A DNA stretch of 64,000 bases from Mixophyes australis. Taxonomy: Eukaryota > Chordata > Amphibia > Anura > Limnodynastidae. The stretch lies in NCBI GenBank assembly GCA_036250195.1, contig JAVHZZ010000006.1:78825369-78889368 (forward strand), in the 5' to 3' direction. The translations under genes were made by a program, and so were the position numbers. Below the pieces are notes generated by a model that did no database searches, was not told the DNA's origin, and saw only the letters and a list, made by a program, of their open reading frames with translations. Shown piece by piece: positions 36,366 to 47,829 of this stretch (positions are counted from its first letter, which is position 1; the number at the start of each line of letters is the position of its first letter).

Positions 36366-37813
36366 TGTCACGAGCACTAGAGGTCTTGCCCAGGATTTCA
36401 CCAGGTGACTGGGCTCACCAGTGTAGTGAAGTTCACACAACGGTCCACTGGTAGCAGGGTGACTAGCGGAACATATATCACAGCAGATGGAGAGAGAATG
36501 CCAATGAATAATAGGAAAGTCAGTGACTTGCAACAATCTTTGGTCAAAGAATCAGCGACTAGCTGATATAATAGAAAGGCAGATTTGAACACGGAGATCA
36601 GGATGGACGTGAGTAGATGCAGGGAGGTAGCAGGGAAGTCAGTGGTCTGCGCACAGCAAGTTGTACCACTGCTTATGGTGAAGAGACTTGTCCAGGTGCA
36701 GGTAGGTAGCGGGGAAGTCAGTGGTCTGCGTATAGCAAGTTGTACCACTGCTTATGGTGAGAAGACTTGTCCAGGTGCAGGTAGGTAGCGGGGAAGTCAG
36801 TGGTCTGCGTATAGCAAGTTGTACCACTGCTTATGGTGAGGAGACTTGTCCAGGTGCAGGTAGGTAGCGGGGAAGTCAGTGGTCTGCGTATAGCAAGTTG
36901 TACCACTGCTTAATAGGTGAGGATGTGTACAAGTGTTGATGAGTGGAAGCATACAAAGATAATAGGATGCAGACACTGAAAGCACAGAGGAACTTGATCC
37001 CAATAGGTATGCAGCGTATCCAACAAAGTCTATATAACGGTATGTGTAGCGCTGCTTGGTAGCAACTTGCTCAGCACAGATATGCAGGCCAATAATGGAT
37101 AGTCAATCACAGTTATGCATATAACGACTGAGTAGTATGGTTAAGTCCAAACAGGTATGCAGCGTAACAATAACAGTCTATAGCGGGTATGGATACCGCT
37201 GCTGAGCATGGAAACTTGTCCTAGCGGATATGCAGAGTAAATGTAGAAAGTCAATAACAGATAGGCATACCGCTATTCAGTAGAACAGTCTGTCCACAGG
37301 GAGATGCAGAAACTGCAGAGATGCTGGACGGCAGAGACGAGTGTAGGAATCACAGGTGAGTAGATCCAGTAATCAGAGTCCAGCTGAGGACACAGGCAGG
37401 AAACAGAAGACTGTTGCAGGTATGGAAACCAGCGATGAGTAGCACAGGGAATCCACAGAAACTGAAGACACGAGTAGAACACAGGAGATAGTAGCGGGTA
37501 TGGAAACCAGCAATGAGTAGATCAGGAATCAGCAGGAAACTGAAGACACTAGTAGAACACAGGGAACACCTTCAGAGACTCACAGGGAATGAGACTCCAA
37601 GATCAGGCAATGGGGTAATGCACACAGGTGCCTTAAATAGGGAGTTGCCTGATCAACCAATTTGGATTAAAAGCAACAGTCACAAGAGTTCTTGGGAGCT
37701 GTGCATGCGCAGACCATCAGGATGGCAGACGGCCGCGGTTCAGGATAGGTGCCGGCAGGAAGGCTAGGGAGCCACACACCAGCGCAGAGGCACTCACGGT
37801 CCGGTGAGTGACA
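36366..37813 (-). mobile_element. Solo LTR, family F1, TSD CATAC
   Basis: 1448 bp, TGTCACGAG...GTGAGTGACA, flanked by CATAC (36361-36365 and 37814-37818). The empty site is visible in the sister LTR at 45608-45612. It has four hairpin-repeat units (36640, 36719, 36798, 36877), two more than the F1 copy at 33975. Confidence 0.95.
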
Positions 37814-37849
37814 CATACAGAGTAGTAGCTAAATCACAAGGAAACATGA

Positions 37850-38710
37850 ATGGTCTACAGCTGGTAAGTTTCACCACGGATATGTAGAGAAGACTTGTCC
37901 AGCGCAGGTGTGTAACAGAATAGCGTGAGTGGTCTGCAATTGGCAAGTTGTACCACTGATGTGAAGGGAAGACTTGTCCAGGCACAGGCATGGAACGAAG
38001 TAACGTGAGTGGTCTGTAATAGGCAAGTTTTACCACTGATGTGAAGGGAAGACTTGTCCAGGCGCAGGCATGGAACGGAGTAGCGTGAGTGGTCTGCAAT
38101 TGGCAAGTTGTACCACTGATGTGAAGGGAAGACTTGTCCAGGCACAGGCATGGAACGAAGTAACGTGAGTGGTCTGTAATAGGCAAGTTGTACCACTGAT
38201 GTGAAGGGAAGACTTGTCCAGGTGCAGGCATGGAACGGAGTAACGTGAGTGGTCTGCAATAGGCAAGTTGTACCACTGATGTGAAGGGAAGACTTGTCCA
38301 GGTGCAGGCATGTAACGGAGCAACGTGAGTGATCTGCAATAGGCAAGTTATACCACTGATGTATAGAGGAGACTTGTCCAGGAGCAGGCAGGTAACTGAG
38401 GTAGCGAGAGTAGTCTGCAGCGGGTAAGTTCTACTACCGATGTGGAGAGGAGACTTGTCCAGAAGCAGGCAGGTAACGGAGGTAGCAAGAGTAGTCTGCA
38501 GCAGGTAAGTTCTACTACCGATGTGGAGAGAAGGCTTGTCCAGAAGCAGGCAGGTAATGGAGGTAGCGAGAGTAGTCTGCAGCGGGTAAGTTCTACTACC
38601 AATGTGGAGAGAAGACTTGTCCAGAAGCAGGCAGGTAACGGAGGTAGCGAGAGTAGTCTGCAGCGGGTAAGTTCTACTACCGATGTGGAGAGGAGACTTG
38701 TCCAGAGCAA
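37850..38710. repeat. Hairpin-bearing tandem arrays in element B 3' LTR
   Basis: Six units of 80 bp, then four of 81 bp. Each unit has a hairpin: the first type AGTGGT..ACCACT, the second GTAGT..ACTAC (for example 38410-38437), around a CTGC..G.AAG core, followed by GACTTGTCCAG. Long open frames here arise from the repeat period and are not genes. Confidence 0.9.
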
Positions 38711-38885
38711 ACGGATAACACGAGCAGAAACAGGAAACGCCTCAGAGTCTCAAGGAATGAGAACCAAGAACAGGCAAAGGTAATAGGGCAACAGGTGCCT
38801 TAAGTACTGAGAGGTGGTTAATTAACCAATGAGACTAGAGGCGAGGTATTAACAGTTCAGGGTTTCTGCACATGCGCAATCTTAG

Positions 38886-41800
38886 TCAGGATGGCGGACG
38901 GCCGCGGCTCAGGAGAGGCGCCGGCAGGAGCGAGAGAGACCCATGTCCCAACTTAGAGGCACTAACAGTCCGGTGAGTGACAGTACCCCCCCTTTTAAAG
39001 GTGGGCACAGAACACTTAGAACCAGGTTTGCCCGGATATTTGGAATAAAACTTTTTCAGAAGAGCTGGAGCATTAAGATCATCTGCACGGATCCAAGAGC
39101 GCTCCTCTGGACCAAAACCTTTCCAATGCACTAGGAAGCGAAGGACTCCCCTAGAGATTTTAGCATCAAGTATATGAGTAATCTCAAACTCCTCCTTTTG
39201 TTGAGCTTGAACAGGGCGAGATACTGAAGAAGGAACAGAAAATCGGTTGATGATGAGAGGTTTGAGTAATGAAACGTGAAAGGAATTGGAGATACGAAGG
39301 TTCTTCGTTAAAGACAGCTTAAAACAAACAGGATTTATCACTTGAACGATTTTATAAGGACCAATAAAACGTGGAGCAAACTTCATGGAAGGAACCTTCA
39401 GGCGAATATTCTTGGTAGAAAGCCATACACGATCTCCAATTTTAAGTGCTGGAATTGCTCGCCTCTTTTTATCAGCAAAAAATTTATATCTTGAAGATGC
39501 CTTTTTCAAAGATAATTTAACCTGAGCCCAAATGGATTTAAACTTTTGACATAAACCCTCCACAGCAGGAAATTGGGTGGGAGGGAGGGCAGGGAATTCT
39601 GGGAGAGACGGATAGTGACCATATACAACAAAAAATGGTGTTTGAGAAGATGACTCATGATACATATTATTATGGGCGAATTCGGCCCATGGAAGCCAAT
39701 CTACCCAATTGTCCTGGTTGGCTGAAGAAAAAATTCTTATGAAAGTCTCTAGATCTTGATTGACTCTCTCGGTCTGTCCATTTGATTGAGGATGGTATGA
39801 CGATGATGGTGACAGTTGGATACCCAAGGTTTTGCAAAGGGCTCGCCAAAATCTGGAGACAAACTGCACTCCTCTGTTCGAAACGATTTCAGATGGACAT
39901 CCATGAGTTCGAAATATTTCCTTGATGAAATGATCAGCCAATGTAGAAGAAGAAGGTAATCCTATCAAAGGGACGAAATGAGCCATCTTAGAGAATCTAT
40001 CTACCACTACCCAAATGGTATTGCATTTCTTGCTGAGAGGAAGATCAGTAACAAAATCCATACTTATATGGGTCCATGGTTTAGAAGGAATGGGTAGTGG
40101 TTGAAGTAGACCCACCGGTGTTCTACAGGAAACTTTAAATTGGGAACAAACATCACAAGCAGCCACAAACTCCTTGACATCTTTCCTAATAGAGGGCCAC
40201 CAGTAACTTCGAGAGAGAATCTCTAATGTTTTTCGTTCTCCAGAATGCCCAGCAAAACGAGAGGAATGATACCATGATAAAATCCTTTTACGAAGAAGTG
40301 GTGGAACAAAGGTTTTCCCAAACGGTAGAACATTGGTGGAAGAAGCAGCTAAACTGACACATTTAGGATCCAGTATGGGACGATCGAAACAATCTTCAAT
40401 ATCAGAGGAAGAGGCCTTCGCCCGAGACAATGCATCCGCTTTTTTATTCTTAGAAGCCGGTTTAAAGGTTATAATTAAGTCAAAGTGAGAGAAAAAAAGT
40501 GACCATCTTGCTTGTCGGGGGTTCATACATTGAGCTGACTGTAGATAGAGAAGATTTTTATGGTCAGTAAAAATAGTCAGGGGGTGACAAGCACCCTCTA
40601 GTAGGTATCTCCACTCCTCCAAAGCCACCTTTATGGCTAATAGCTCCTTATCTCCGATAGTATAATTCTTCTCAGCAGGTAATAAACTTCGTGAGTAGAA
40701 AGCACAAGAATGGAATTTCTTTTGTTCAGATTTCTGAGATGGAATGGCTCCTAGTCCAACATTAGAGGCATCTACCTCAAGGAAAAAAGGAAGGGTAACA
40801 TCAGGTTGTCGAAGAATAGGAGCAGTTGAAAACGCCCTCTTGAGGAACTGAAATGCTTGAAGAGCCTCAGGAGACCAATGCTTGGTATTAGCACCCTTAC
40901 GGGTAAGCGCCACAATAGAAGAGACAATGGAGGAGAAACCTTGAATAAAACCTCGATAATAGTTAGCAAATCCTAAAAAGCATTGAATAGCTCTGAGAGT
41001 AGTTGGCTGGGGCCAATGTAACACTGCATTCACTTTCTCCGGATCCATCTCCAGACCTACTCCAGACACAATATATCCCAGGAAGGGAATCTGAGATAAT
41101 TCAAAGGAACATTTCTCCAGTTTACAGAATAACAAATTTTCCCGGAGTCTAGAAAGGACCTCTGCCACATGTAATCCATGGGATGAAAGATCTTGAGAAA
41201 ATATCAATATGTCGTCTAGATAGACAACGACACAAACATACAACAAGTCCCGGAAAATCTCATTCACAAACCCCTAGAAGACAGCTGGGGCGTTACACAA
41301 CCCAAAGGGCATGACAAGATATTCATAATGTCCATCCCTGGTGTTAAAAGCTGTCTTCCATTCGTCTCCGGCCTTCATCCGAATTAAATTATAAGCACCA
41401 CGAAGATCCAGTTTAGTGAATATCCGAGCTCCCTTAATGCGATCAAAAAGTTCAGTAATTAACGGAATGGGGTAACGATTTTTGATGGTTATGGCATTAA
41501 GACCTCGATAATCTATACACGTCTCAAAGACCCGTCCTTCTTCTTAACAAAAAAGAAACCCGCTCCAGTGGGAGAAATGGACGGTCGAATAAACCCACAA
41601 TGGAGATTTTCCTTGACATAGTCAGACATCGCCTGGGTCTCTGGTAACGCAAGAGGGTAAACACGACCCCTAGGAGGATTTTTGCCAGGTTGTAAATCTA
41701 TTGGACAATCCCAAGCCCGATGAGGCGGAAGACATTCTGACTGGGCTTTATCAAATACATCAGCAAAGGAGTTGTACTGTGGAGGAAGACCAGGTGGACA

Positions 41801-42271
41801 AGGTGTTATAGATGATTTATTTATTTTCACTGGAACCACTTGAGTCAAACATCTGTGATGACAATCCGAACCCCAGGAAATAACTTGCGGAACATTCCAG
41901 TCAATCTGTGGAGAATGGAGTTGAAGCCACGGAAAACCAAGTACAATAGGACTAGTAGTAACCGGAAGAACTAAAAATGAAATTTGCTCTTGATGTAAAG
42001 CCCCGATTTGAAGGTTTACAGGAATGGTACGTTGAGTAATAGTTCCATTGATAATTCGTGAACCATCTATGGCCGTAACAGCAATAGCTGTTTTTAAAGG
42101 AGTCACAGGTAAAGACCACTGACACACTAAGGAACTTGAAATAAAACTCCCAGCAGCTCCAGAGTCCAGAAGTGCTTGCGATGTAAAAGACTTAGTAGAA
42201 GTGGAAACAGTAACAGCAAACGAGCAAACTTTAGAATTCAAAAGGTGTGGAGAGGATTCCAGGGACCCCAA
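38886..42271 (-). pseudogene. pol: Element B pol, near-complete but broken
   Basis: The 5' part (42271-41513) holds the protease DSGAAGSF and the start of reverse transcriptase to KKKDGSL. A one-base loss near 41520 shifts the frame, and a CAG-to-TAG stop lies at about 41274. From 41267 a 793-codon frame runs through catalytic YLDDILIFS, RNase H (EVDASNVGLGA, DKELLAIK, TDHKNLLY), integrase zinc site (HSGERKT..CDVC), DFVTDLP, SNRGVQF (usually SDRG, so the second catalytic aspartate is replaced by asparagine), NQDLE, GPY (RFIGPY) and a chromodomain (VHWKGFGPEERSW). The frame crosses the polypurine tract and ends inside the 3' LTR, as in element C. The D-to-N change alone should abolish integrase. 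Confidence 0.9.
38983..39004 (-). promoter_or_regulatory. Element B polypurine tract
   Basis: Sense TTTTAAAAGGGGGGGTAC immediately upstream of the 3' LTR. It is translated within pol as FKRGGT. Confidence 0.85.
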
Positions 42272-42310
42272 CCTTACCTCTCCAGAACAGGTTAGGGCCT
42301 CCCGTTTCCC
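42263..42310 (-). promoter_or_regulatory. Element B gag-pol -1 frameshift signal
   Basis: Slippery heptamer G GGA AAC (42310-42304) in the gag frame, a 4-base spacer, then a stem GGCCCTAACC (42299-42290) pairing with GGTTGGGGTCC (42273-42263) across a 16-base loop with one bulged T. The gag stop TAA lies in the stem. The heptamer is the one used by the domesticated sushi gene PEG10. Confidence 0.85.
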
Positions 42311-45233
42311 GACTTTCTAGGGCATGAGTTCAGCAAGTGATTAGGATCAGCACAATAAATACAGAGCTTATTCTTCAACCGTCGTTCCCTCTCTTCTGAA
42401 GTCAATCTAGAACGTCCTACCTCCATGGGTTCCACTGAAGGTGAGGGATGACGGAATCGAGAAGGCAGACGACCCGATACTTTAGGTGAAGACTCCTTTT
42501 TGGAATTTCTTTCTCGGAATCTCATGTCCACTCTGTTGCACAAAGATATCAAAGCATCCAAAGAAGATGGTAACTCTTGGGAAGCCAGCACGTCTTTAAT
42601 CTTGTCAGCAAGACCTTGCAAGAAGGCAGCTATCAATGCCTCACTATTCCATTGGAGTTCAGAGGCAAGTGTGCGAAATTGAATTACGTACTGTGCTACT
42701 GAACGGGGGATCCTTGGCGTAATCGAAGAATACTAGAGGCAGCAGAAATAACACGACCAGGTTCATCAAAAATTCTTCGGAAAGTTGAAATGAACATGCC
42801 ACTATCCTCCAGTAGGGGGTCATTTCTTTCCCACAAAGGAGAGGCCCATGCCAGAGCCTGTCCAGAAAACAGAGAGATTAAATAGGCCACTTTAGAGCGA
42901 TGAGTAGGGACATTTTGAGGTTGGAGCTCAAAATGAATAGAGCACTGATTGAGAAAGCCCCTACAAGCTTTTGGATCTCCATCAAATTTTGAGGGAGTAG
43001 GCAGGTGTAGAGTAGAAGCAACAGACACCTGGGATGGCACTGGGAGAGAAGAAGACTCCTGGGGATTTGTCACTCACCGGACCGTGAGTGCCTCTTCTCG
43101 GACATTTAGGAACCGTGGCCGTCCGCCATCCTGAGGGTCTGCGCATGCGCAGCCCTTTCCTATACTTCAGTGTATGTCCCTTTAACTCAATTGGCAGATC
43201 AGGCAACACTCCCTATATTAAGCACCTGTGGTCAACACCACGTTGCCTGATCTTGGAGTCTCATTCCCCATGAGTCTCTGAAGGTGTTCCTGTATTCCTC
43301 GTGTATTCAGCGCTGCTGATTCCTGTGGTTTCCAAACCACTTCTATCTCTGTGGTTTCCAAACCACTTCTACTACTGTGGTTCCCATACCACTTCTACCA
43401 TCAACTGTATCATCGTGACTGTTTGCTGATTCCTATCCGCTGCCTCCGTGCACTACAGTCTTCTAAATCACTTCAACGCTATTATTATCATTGTGGCTGT
43501 TTGCTGATTCCTATCTGCTGCCTCCGTGCACTCCAGCCTTCACTTCACATCCACTCACCTGATCATCATCAAGTTCCTGAGCTGATTCCTATCCGCTGCC
43601 TCCGTGCACTACAGTCTCCAGCTTGCAACTCGCCTGTGTTCATCATCGTGACTGTTAGCTGATTCCTATCCGCTGCCTCCGTGCACTACAGCCTCCAGCT
43701 TGCAACTCGCCTGTGTTCATCATCGTGACTGTTAGCTGATTCCTATCCGCTGCCTCCGTGCACTACAGTCTCCAGCTTGCAACTCGCCTGTGACCATCAT
43801 TGTGACTGTTAGCTGATTCCTATCCGCTGCCGCTGTGCATTGCCGCCTCATCTCAGCTCTCCTGTGTTTCCAGTCTACTGCTCACGTTGCCATCCGCTAC
43901 ACTTCTGGATCTACAGCTCCTGGTCTATCCTGCCATCCCGTGTTCCATCACTGTGGGTCCTGTTGGTTGCCCCTGGTTACCTCCGTGGGCGCAGAGTCCT
44001 GCTGCTGCTGTCAGCGCTATCGTCCATCTCCTGCTGATCCGCTCTCCACGCCTTCACGTGTCCCGCTGGTCTCTACCCTCCTGTCAGCATTGGATTCGTA
44101 TCTCTACAACTACTCCTCTGCTGGATCATCTCCATTCTCCTGGGTCCTCTATGAGTCCAGTTCCACGTGTTACTGATTCCTGTGGATTCGTGTCCCTGTT
44201 GGTTTACTTACCTGTGCGCTGCACCTACTAGACCGCTGCCTCATCCATCCAGGGACTTCTCATCCAGTCGGCCTCCTGCCGCTCAGGTATCGCTGCACTC
44301 CTATCTGACTGCCTGCTTCTGAACCACGGTATGCATACTTCTCATTGACTGTGCTGGTGTATTGCATATCTTGCTGGACTGTGTTTGGTTCTCTCTGGAG
44401 TTTGCTATCCGCTGAGTCTTTTGCCATCATTGACTGTGTTATCTTGTGCTGGACTATTTCAAGTGACTTTCTAGATTTGCAGACCTGCTCAGTCATTTAT
44501 ATATATATATTGTGCATATTACTGTGGATCGTGTATAAGGTGCCTGTGTATATCCTGTGTTGCAGCCTCTCCCCGTGCACCTCCTCACATATATATTCAG
44601 TGGTACAACTTGCTCATGACAGACCACTGATCCCTGTTTCCTGTATCACCTGTTCCAGTATCCTCTCACATAGCAGTGGTACAACTTGCTACCGCAGACC
44701 ACTGACTACCCGGATACCTCCACTTGGATTCCATTCCTTCACTCAGACAGCGGTACAACTTGCTATCCGCAGACCGCTGACTCTCATCACCTCCTTGTCT
44801 CTGTTGGACATTCCTCCTCACTATAGCAGTGGTACAACTTGCTATCGCAGACCACTGACTACCTTCACGTGCCCTTGTCCATACAGTTCCTCGTGTATTA
44901 TTACCTCCATATTACCAGTGCTGCTAGTCATAGACTTTCCTGAGCATCTCATCAGTTACCATTTCCTGTTCCGTGATCACCCAGCTACCAGAGTACCCTA
45001 TTACCATCTACATTGCTCTGGTAAGCCTACCACCTGGTGATCCCTGGGTAAAGACTCCTAGTGCCCGTGACAGGATTATTAGTAGAAGATTCATTTTGCA
45101 CAGGATCTCCTCGAGAGACTAGAGACTGCAAACATTGAAATAATTGTTGCTGACGAGCATCTTGTTGTTCAACCCGAGTAACCAGGTACTGCAGCATATC
45201 CTTAGCTGTTGGTTCCGATCCTGGGTCTGTCAT
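42292..45233 (-). pseudogene. gag: Element B gag, split by a solo LTR
   Basis: Start ATG at 45233-45231, directly beside the primer-binding site. N-terminal coding sequence 45233-45078, then the solo LTR, then 43067-42696 (LPTPSKFDGDPKACRGFLNQ capsid-like block) and, after an indel in a G6 run near 42708, 42636-42292 with a CCHC knuckle (CIYCADPNHLLNSC). Homologous to the intact gag of element C. Confidence 0.88.
43068..45072 (+). mobile_element. Solo LTR, family C, reversed, in element B gag; TSD GGATT
   Basis: 2005 bp, TGTCACTCACC...GTGCCCGTGACA, with perfect GGATT repeats at 43063-43067 and 45073-45077. Oriented opposite to its host. TATATTAA is at 43214 and the predicted start GCCTGATCTT at 43245. 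It contains both the 77-bp type array (about 43430-43840) and four hairpins (about 44590-44860). Confidence 0.95.
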
Positions 45234-45234
45234 G

Positions 45235-45244
45235 GCCTGTTCTT
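45235..45244 (-). promoter_or_regulatory. Element B self-primer binding site
   Basis: Sense AAGAACAGGC, starting two bases inside the 5' LTR. It is the perfect reverse complement of the predicted RNA start GCCTGTTCTT (46968-46959). It differs from element C at one base, matched by a compensating change in the LTR. Confidence 0.85.
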
Positions 45245-45246
45245 AC

Positions 45247-47175
45247 TGTCACGGGCACTAGGAGTTTTACCCAGAATTCACCAGGTGTAGCTACACTTAC
45301 CAGAAGTGCGGACCTCTGGGTAGTGTGGTGAATCAGTGGAACCATACAGTAGAATAGAGGAATGGAATGTCAATAGTATAAATGCTGAGTCTTGGCACCG
45401 TGGAACTGTGATGGTACAGCAGTTTAGTAAACAGGGTAAAATGAGGAAAGAGTCCAAGTGCCTTAGCACGCAGGTACCATATAGCAGGCCAGTACTTGAT
45501 AACTGGATAACGTTAGGCAAAGACCAATCAAAAATATAGTAGAAGAATCAGCGTCTGGCAGCTACAATACAGAGGCACTTGTAGACTTTAGTCCAGCTAG
45601 TAGGTACCATACAGAGTAGTAGCTATATCACAAGGAAACATGAATGGTCTACAGCTGGTAAGTTTCACCACGGATATGTAGAGAACACTTGTCCAGCGCA
45701 GGTGTGTAACAGAATAGCGTGTGTGGTTTGCAATTGGCAAGTTGTACCACTGATGTGAAGGGAAGACTTGTCCAGGCGCAGGCATGGAACGAAGTAACGT
45801 GAGTGGTCTGCAATAGGCAAGTTGTACCACTGATGTGAAGGGAAGACTTGTCCAGGTGCAGGCATGGAACGGAGTAACGTGAGTGGTCTGCAATAGGCAA
45901 GTTGTACCACTGATGTGAAGGGAAGACTTGTCCAGGTACAGGCATGTAACGGAGCAACGTGAGTGGTCTGCAATAGGCAAGTTGTACCACTGATGTATAG
46001 AGGAGACTTGTCCAGGAGCAGGCAGGTAACGGAGGTAGCGAGAGTAGTCTGCAGCGGGTAAGTTCTACTACCGATGTGGAGAGGAGACTTGTCCAGAAGC
46101 AGGCAGGTAACGGAGGTAGTGAGAGTAGTCTGCAGCGGGTAAGTTGTACTACCGATGTATAGAGGAGACTTGTCCAGGAGCAGGCAGGTAACGGAGGTAG
46201 CGAGAGTAGTCTGCAGCGGGTAAGTTCTACTACCGATGTGGAGAGGAGACTTGTCCAGAAGCAGGCAGGTAACAGAGGTAGCGAGAGTAGCCTGCAGCGG
46301 GTAAGTTCTACTACCGATGTGGAGAGAAGACTTGTCCAGAAGCAGGCAGGTAACGGAGGTAGCGAGAGTAGTCTGCAGCGGGTAAGTTCTACTACCGATG
46401 TGGAGAGACTTGGCAGAAGCAGGCAGGTAACGGAGGTAGCGAGAGTAGTCTGCAGCGGGTAAGTTCTACTACCGATGTGGAGAGGAAACTTGTCCAGAAG
46501 CAGGCAGGTAACGGAGGTAGTGAGAGTAGTCTGCAGCGGGTAAGTTGTACTACCGATGTATAGAGGAGACTTGTCCAGGAGCAGGCAGGTAACGGAGGTA
46601 GCGAGAGTAGTCTGCAGCGGGTAAGTTCTACTACCGATGTGGAGAGGAGACTTGTCCAGAAGCAGGCAGGTAACGGAGGTAGCGAGAGTAGCCTGCAGCG
46701 GGTAAGTTCTACTACCGATGTGGAGAGAAGACTTGTCCAGAAGCAGGCAGGTAACGGAGGTAGCGAGAGTAGTCTGCAGCGGGTAAGTTCTACTACCGAT
46801 GTGGAGAGACTTGGCAGAAGCAGGCAGGTAACGGAGGTAGCGAGAGTAGTCTGCAGCGGGTAAGTTCTACTACCGATGTGGAGAGGAGACTTGTCCAGAG
46901 CAAACAGATAACACGAGCAGAAACAGGAAACACCTCAGAGTCTCAAGGAATGAGAACCAAGAACAGGCAAAGGTAATAGGGCAACAGGTGCCTTAAGTAC
47001 TGAGAGGTGATTAATTAACCAATGAGACTAGAGGCGAGGTATTAACAGTTCAGGGTTTCTGCACATGCGCAATTTTAGTCAAGATGGCGGACGGCCGCGG
47101 CTCAGGAGAGGCGCTGGCAGGAGCGAGAGAGACCCATGTCCCAACCTAGAGGCACTAACAGTCCGGTGAGTGACA
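45247..47175 (-). mobile_element. Element B 5' LTR
   Basis: 1929 bp. A weak TATA (TACTTAAG, 46999-46992) is 31 bases upstream of the predicted RNA start at 46968. U3 is about 207 bp; the transcribed R-U5 is about 1.7 kb and mostly tandem repeats. Confidence 0.93.
45645..46895. repeat. Hairpin tandem arrays in element B 5' LTR with 401-bp higher-order repeat
   Basis: Four 80-bp units followed by roughly ten 80-82-bp units. A variant unit (GTAAGTTGTACTACCGATG) recurs at 46141 and 46542, a 401-bp higher-order period absent from the 3' LTR of the same element; net LTR lengths differ by about the same amount. Confidence 0.88.
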
Positions 47176-47311
47176 GAAGGAAGTTCCATGCACATGAGTA
47201 AAGTTCAAATGCTGCTGCCCATTGTGCTGCGAAGCTGTTTTTTTTTATCAGTTTCAGTTTTGAAAATGAACGTTCTTCTGCACAGTTGGTCACCATCTTG
47301 CGCAAAAACAC
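47176..47311 (-). pseudogene. hAT transposase C-terminal remnant (dimerisation domain)
   Basis: The - strand frame reads TNCAEERSFSKLKLIK and then, after a one-base shift, LRSTMG and LLMCME, the hallmark ERSFSKLKLIKNYLRSTM..ERL block of hAT dimerisation domains. The C-terminal tail continues on the far side of the nested LINE and Gypsy B at 33140-33077 (KQFSAKKVSKHLIN) and finishes across Gypsy A at 27574. Inactive. Confidence 0.7.
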
Positions 47312-47314
47312 TCT

Positions 47315-47499
47315 GGGCCCGATTCATTAAGGAATGTAAAGCAAAAGAAAAAGAGCAACTTTGCACCTTGGCAAAACCATGTTGAGTTGGAGGGGGATGT
47401 AAATTTAAAATAATAATAATAAACTAATTTACACCCCTTGCTTTTAACAGGAGAAAACGTACTCATTTTTTGCCTTACTTTCATTAATAAATCAGGCCC
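47315..47499. mobile_element. Harbinger-like MITE inside the hAT
   Basis: Termini GGGCCCGATTCATTAAGG and an inverted partner ending ATCAGGCCC; a shortened member of the 23485-23793 family. The flanking 3-mers TCT/TCC are imperfect. Confidence 0.7.
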
Positions 47500-47687
47500 T
47501 CCGAGTGCAAATTCCGGAATAATATACTGAAAAGTGGACAAGTCTATAGGGCCCTTATGCTTATGGGGCCCCTGGCAACTGCTCAGCGTGCCCATATGTT
47601 AAGACAGCCCTGCCTGTAGAGCGCAGGGACAGCAGAGAAAGACAGCAGAGGGATAAGTAACAGGAACTAAGAGTCCAGTGTGTTACA

Positions 47688-47826
47688 TATAGATTGTAAG
47701 CTTGTGAGCAGGGCCTTCTTACCTTTGTCTGTCTGTATTACCCAGTCTCGTTTTATTACTGTGTTTGTTCCCAAATGTAAAGTGTTACAAAATTTGCTGG
47801 CAGTATATAAATAAATGATGATGATT
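47688..47826 (+). mobile_element. L2-like LINE 3' end, part 2
   Basis: It begins TATAGATTGTAAGCTTGTGA, contains CCCAGTCTCGTTTTATTACT, and ends in TATATAAATAAATGATGATG. The same 3' tail occurs at 8464-8560. Together with 26330-26447 it is the host of the nested block. Confidence 0.7.
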
Positions 47827-47829
47827 ATG

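Larger units (their letters stand above)
35822..38982 (-). mobile_element. Element B 3' LTR, interrupted
   Basis: Spans 3161 bp including a MITE and a solo LTR; about 1530 bp net. It contains six 80-bp units and four 81-bp units of the hairpin repeat (37850-38710). Confidence 0.92.
35822..47175 (-). mobile_element. Gypsy element B (Tf1/sushi-like chromovirus) with internal insertions
   Basis: LTRs at 35822-38982 and 45247-47175, with flanking 5-mers GGAGG and GAAGG (four of five matching). It carries three later insertions: a MITE and an F1 solo LTR in the 3' LTR, and a reversed C-family solo LTR in gag. Its pol is about as long as that of element C but has a frameshift and a stop. It lies at the 5' edge of the L2-like LINE within the hAT. 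Confidence 0.92.
27275..47612 (-). mobile_element. Fossil hAT DNA transposon, expanded by nested insertions
   Basis: Termini are CAGGGCCGCTTTAACA at 27275 and, inverted, CAGGGCTGTCTTAACA at 47612 (13 of 16 matching), with an 8-bp duplication CCTGTGGA/CCTGTAGA (27267-27274 and 47613-47620). The hAT's own sequence is only 27275-27574, about 33077-33157 and about 47176-47612; the rest is later insertions. A transposase C terminus remains (separate entry). The 5' portion of the transposase is absent, so the copy was internally deleted. Confidence 0.75.
26448..47687 (-). mobile_element. Solo LTR split by a hAT element (26448-27274 and 47621-47687)
   Basis: It starts TGTCACGCC and ends GTGTTACA, flanked by AATAG (26443-26447) and TATAG (47688-47692), four of five matching. 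With the inserted hAT and one copy of its 8-bp duplication removed it is about 894 bp. A TATA box (TATAAAAAG on the - strand, 27085-27077) gives the orientation. No internal element remains. Confidence 0.65.

Noticed and set aside
37794..38710. Long open frames of 120-181 codons across the B LTR arrays
   Set aside because: They come from repeat periods near multiples of three and are repeated in several frames.
45645..46895. CRISPR-like look of regularly spaced repeats in LTRs
   Set aside because: The spacers are themselves repeated, the arrays sit inside retrotransposon LTRs, and the genome is eukaryotic with no cas genes.
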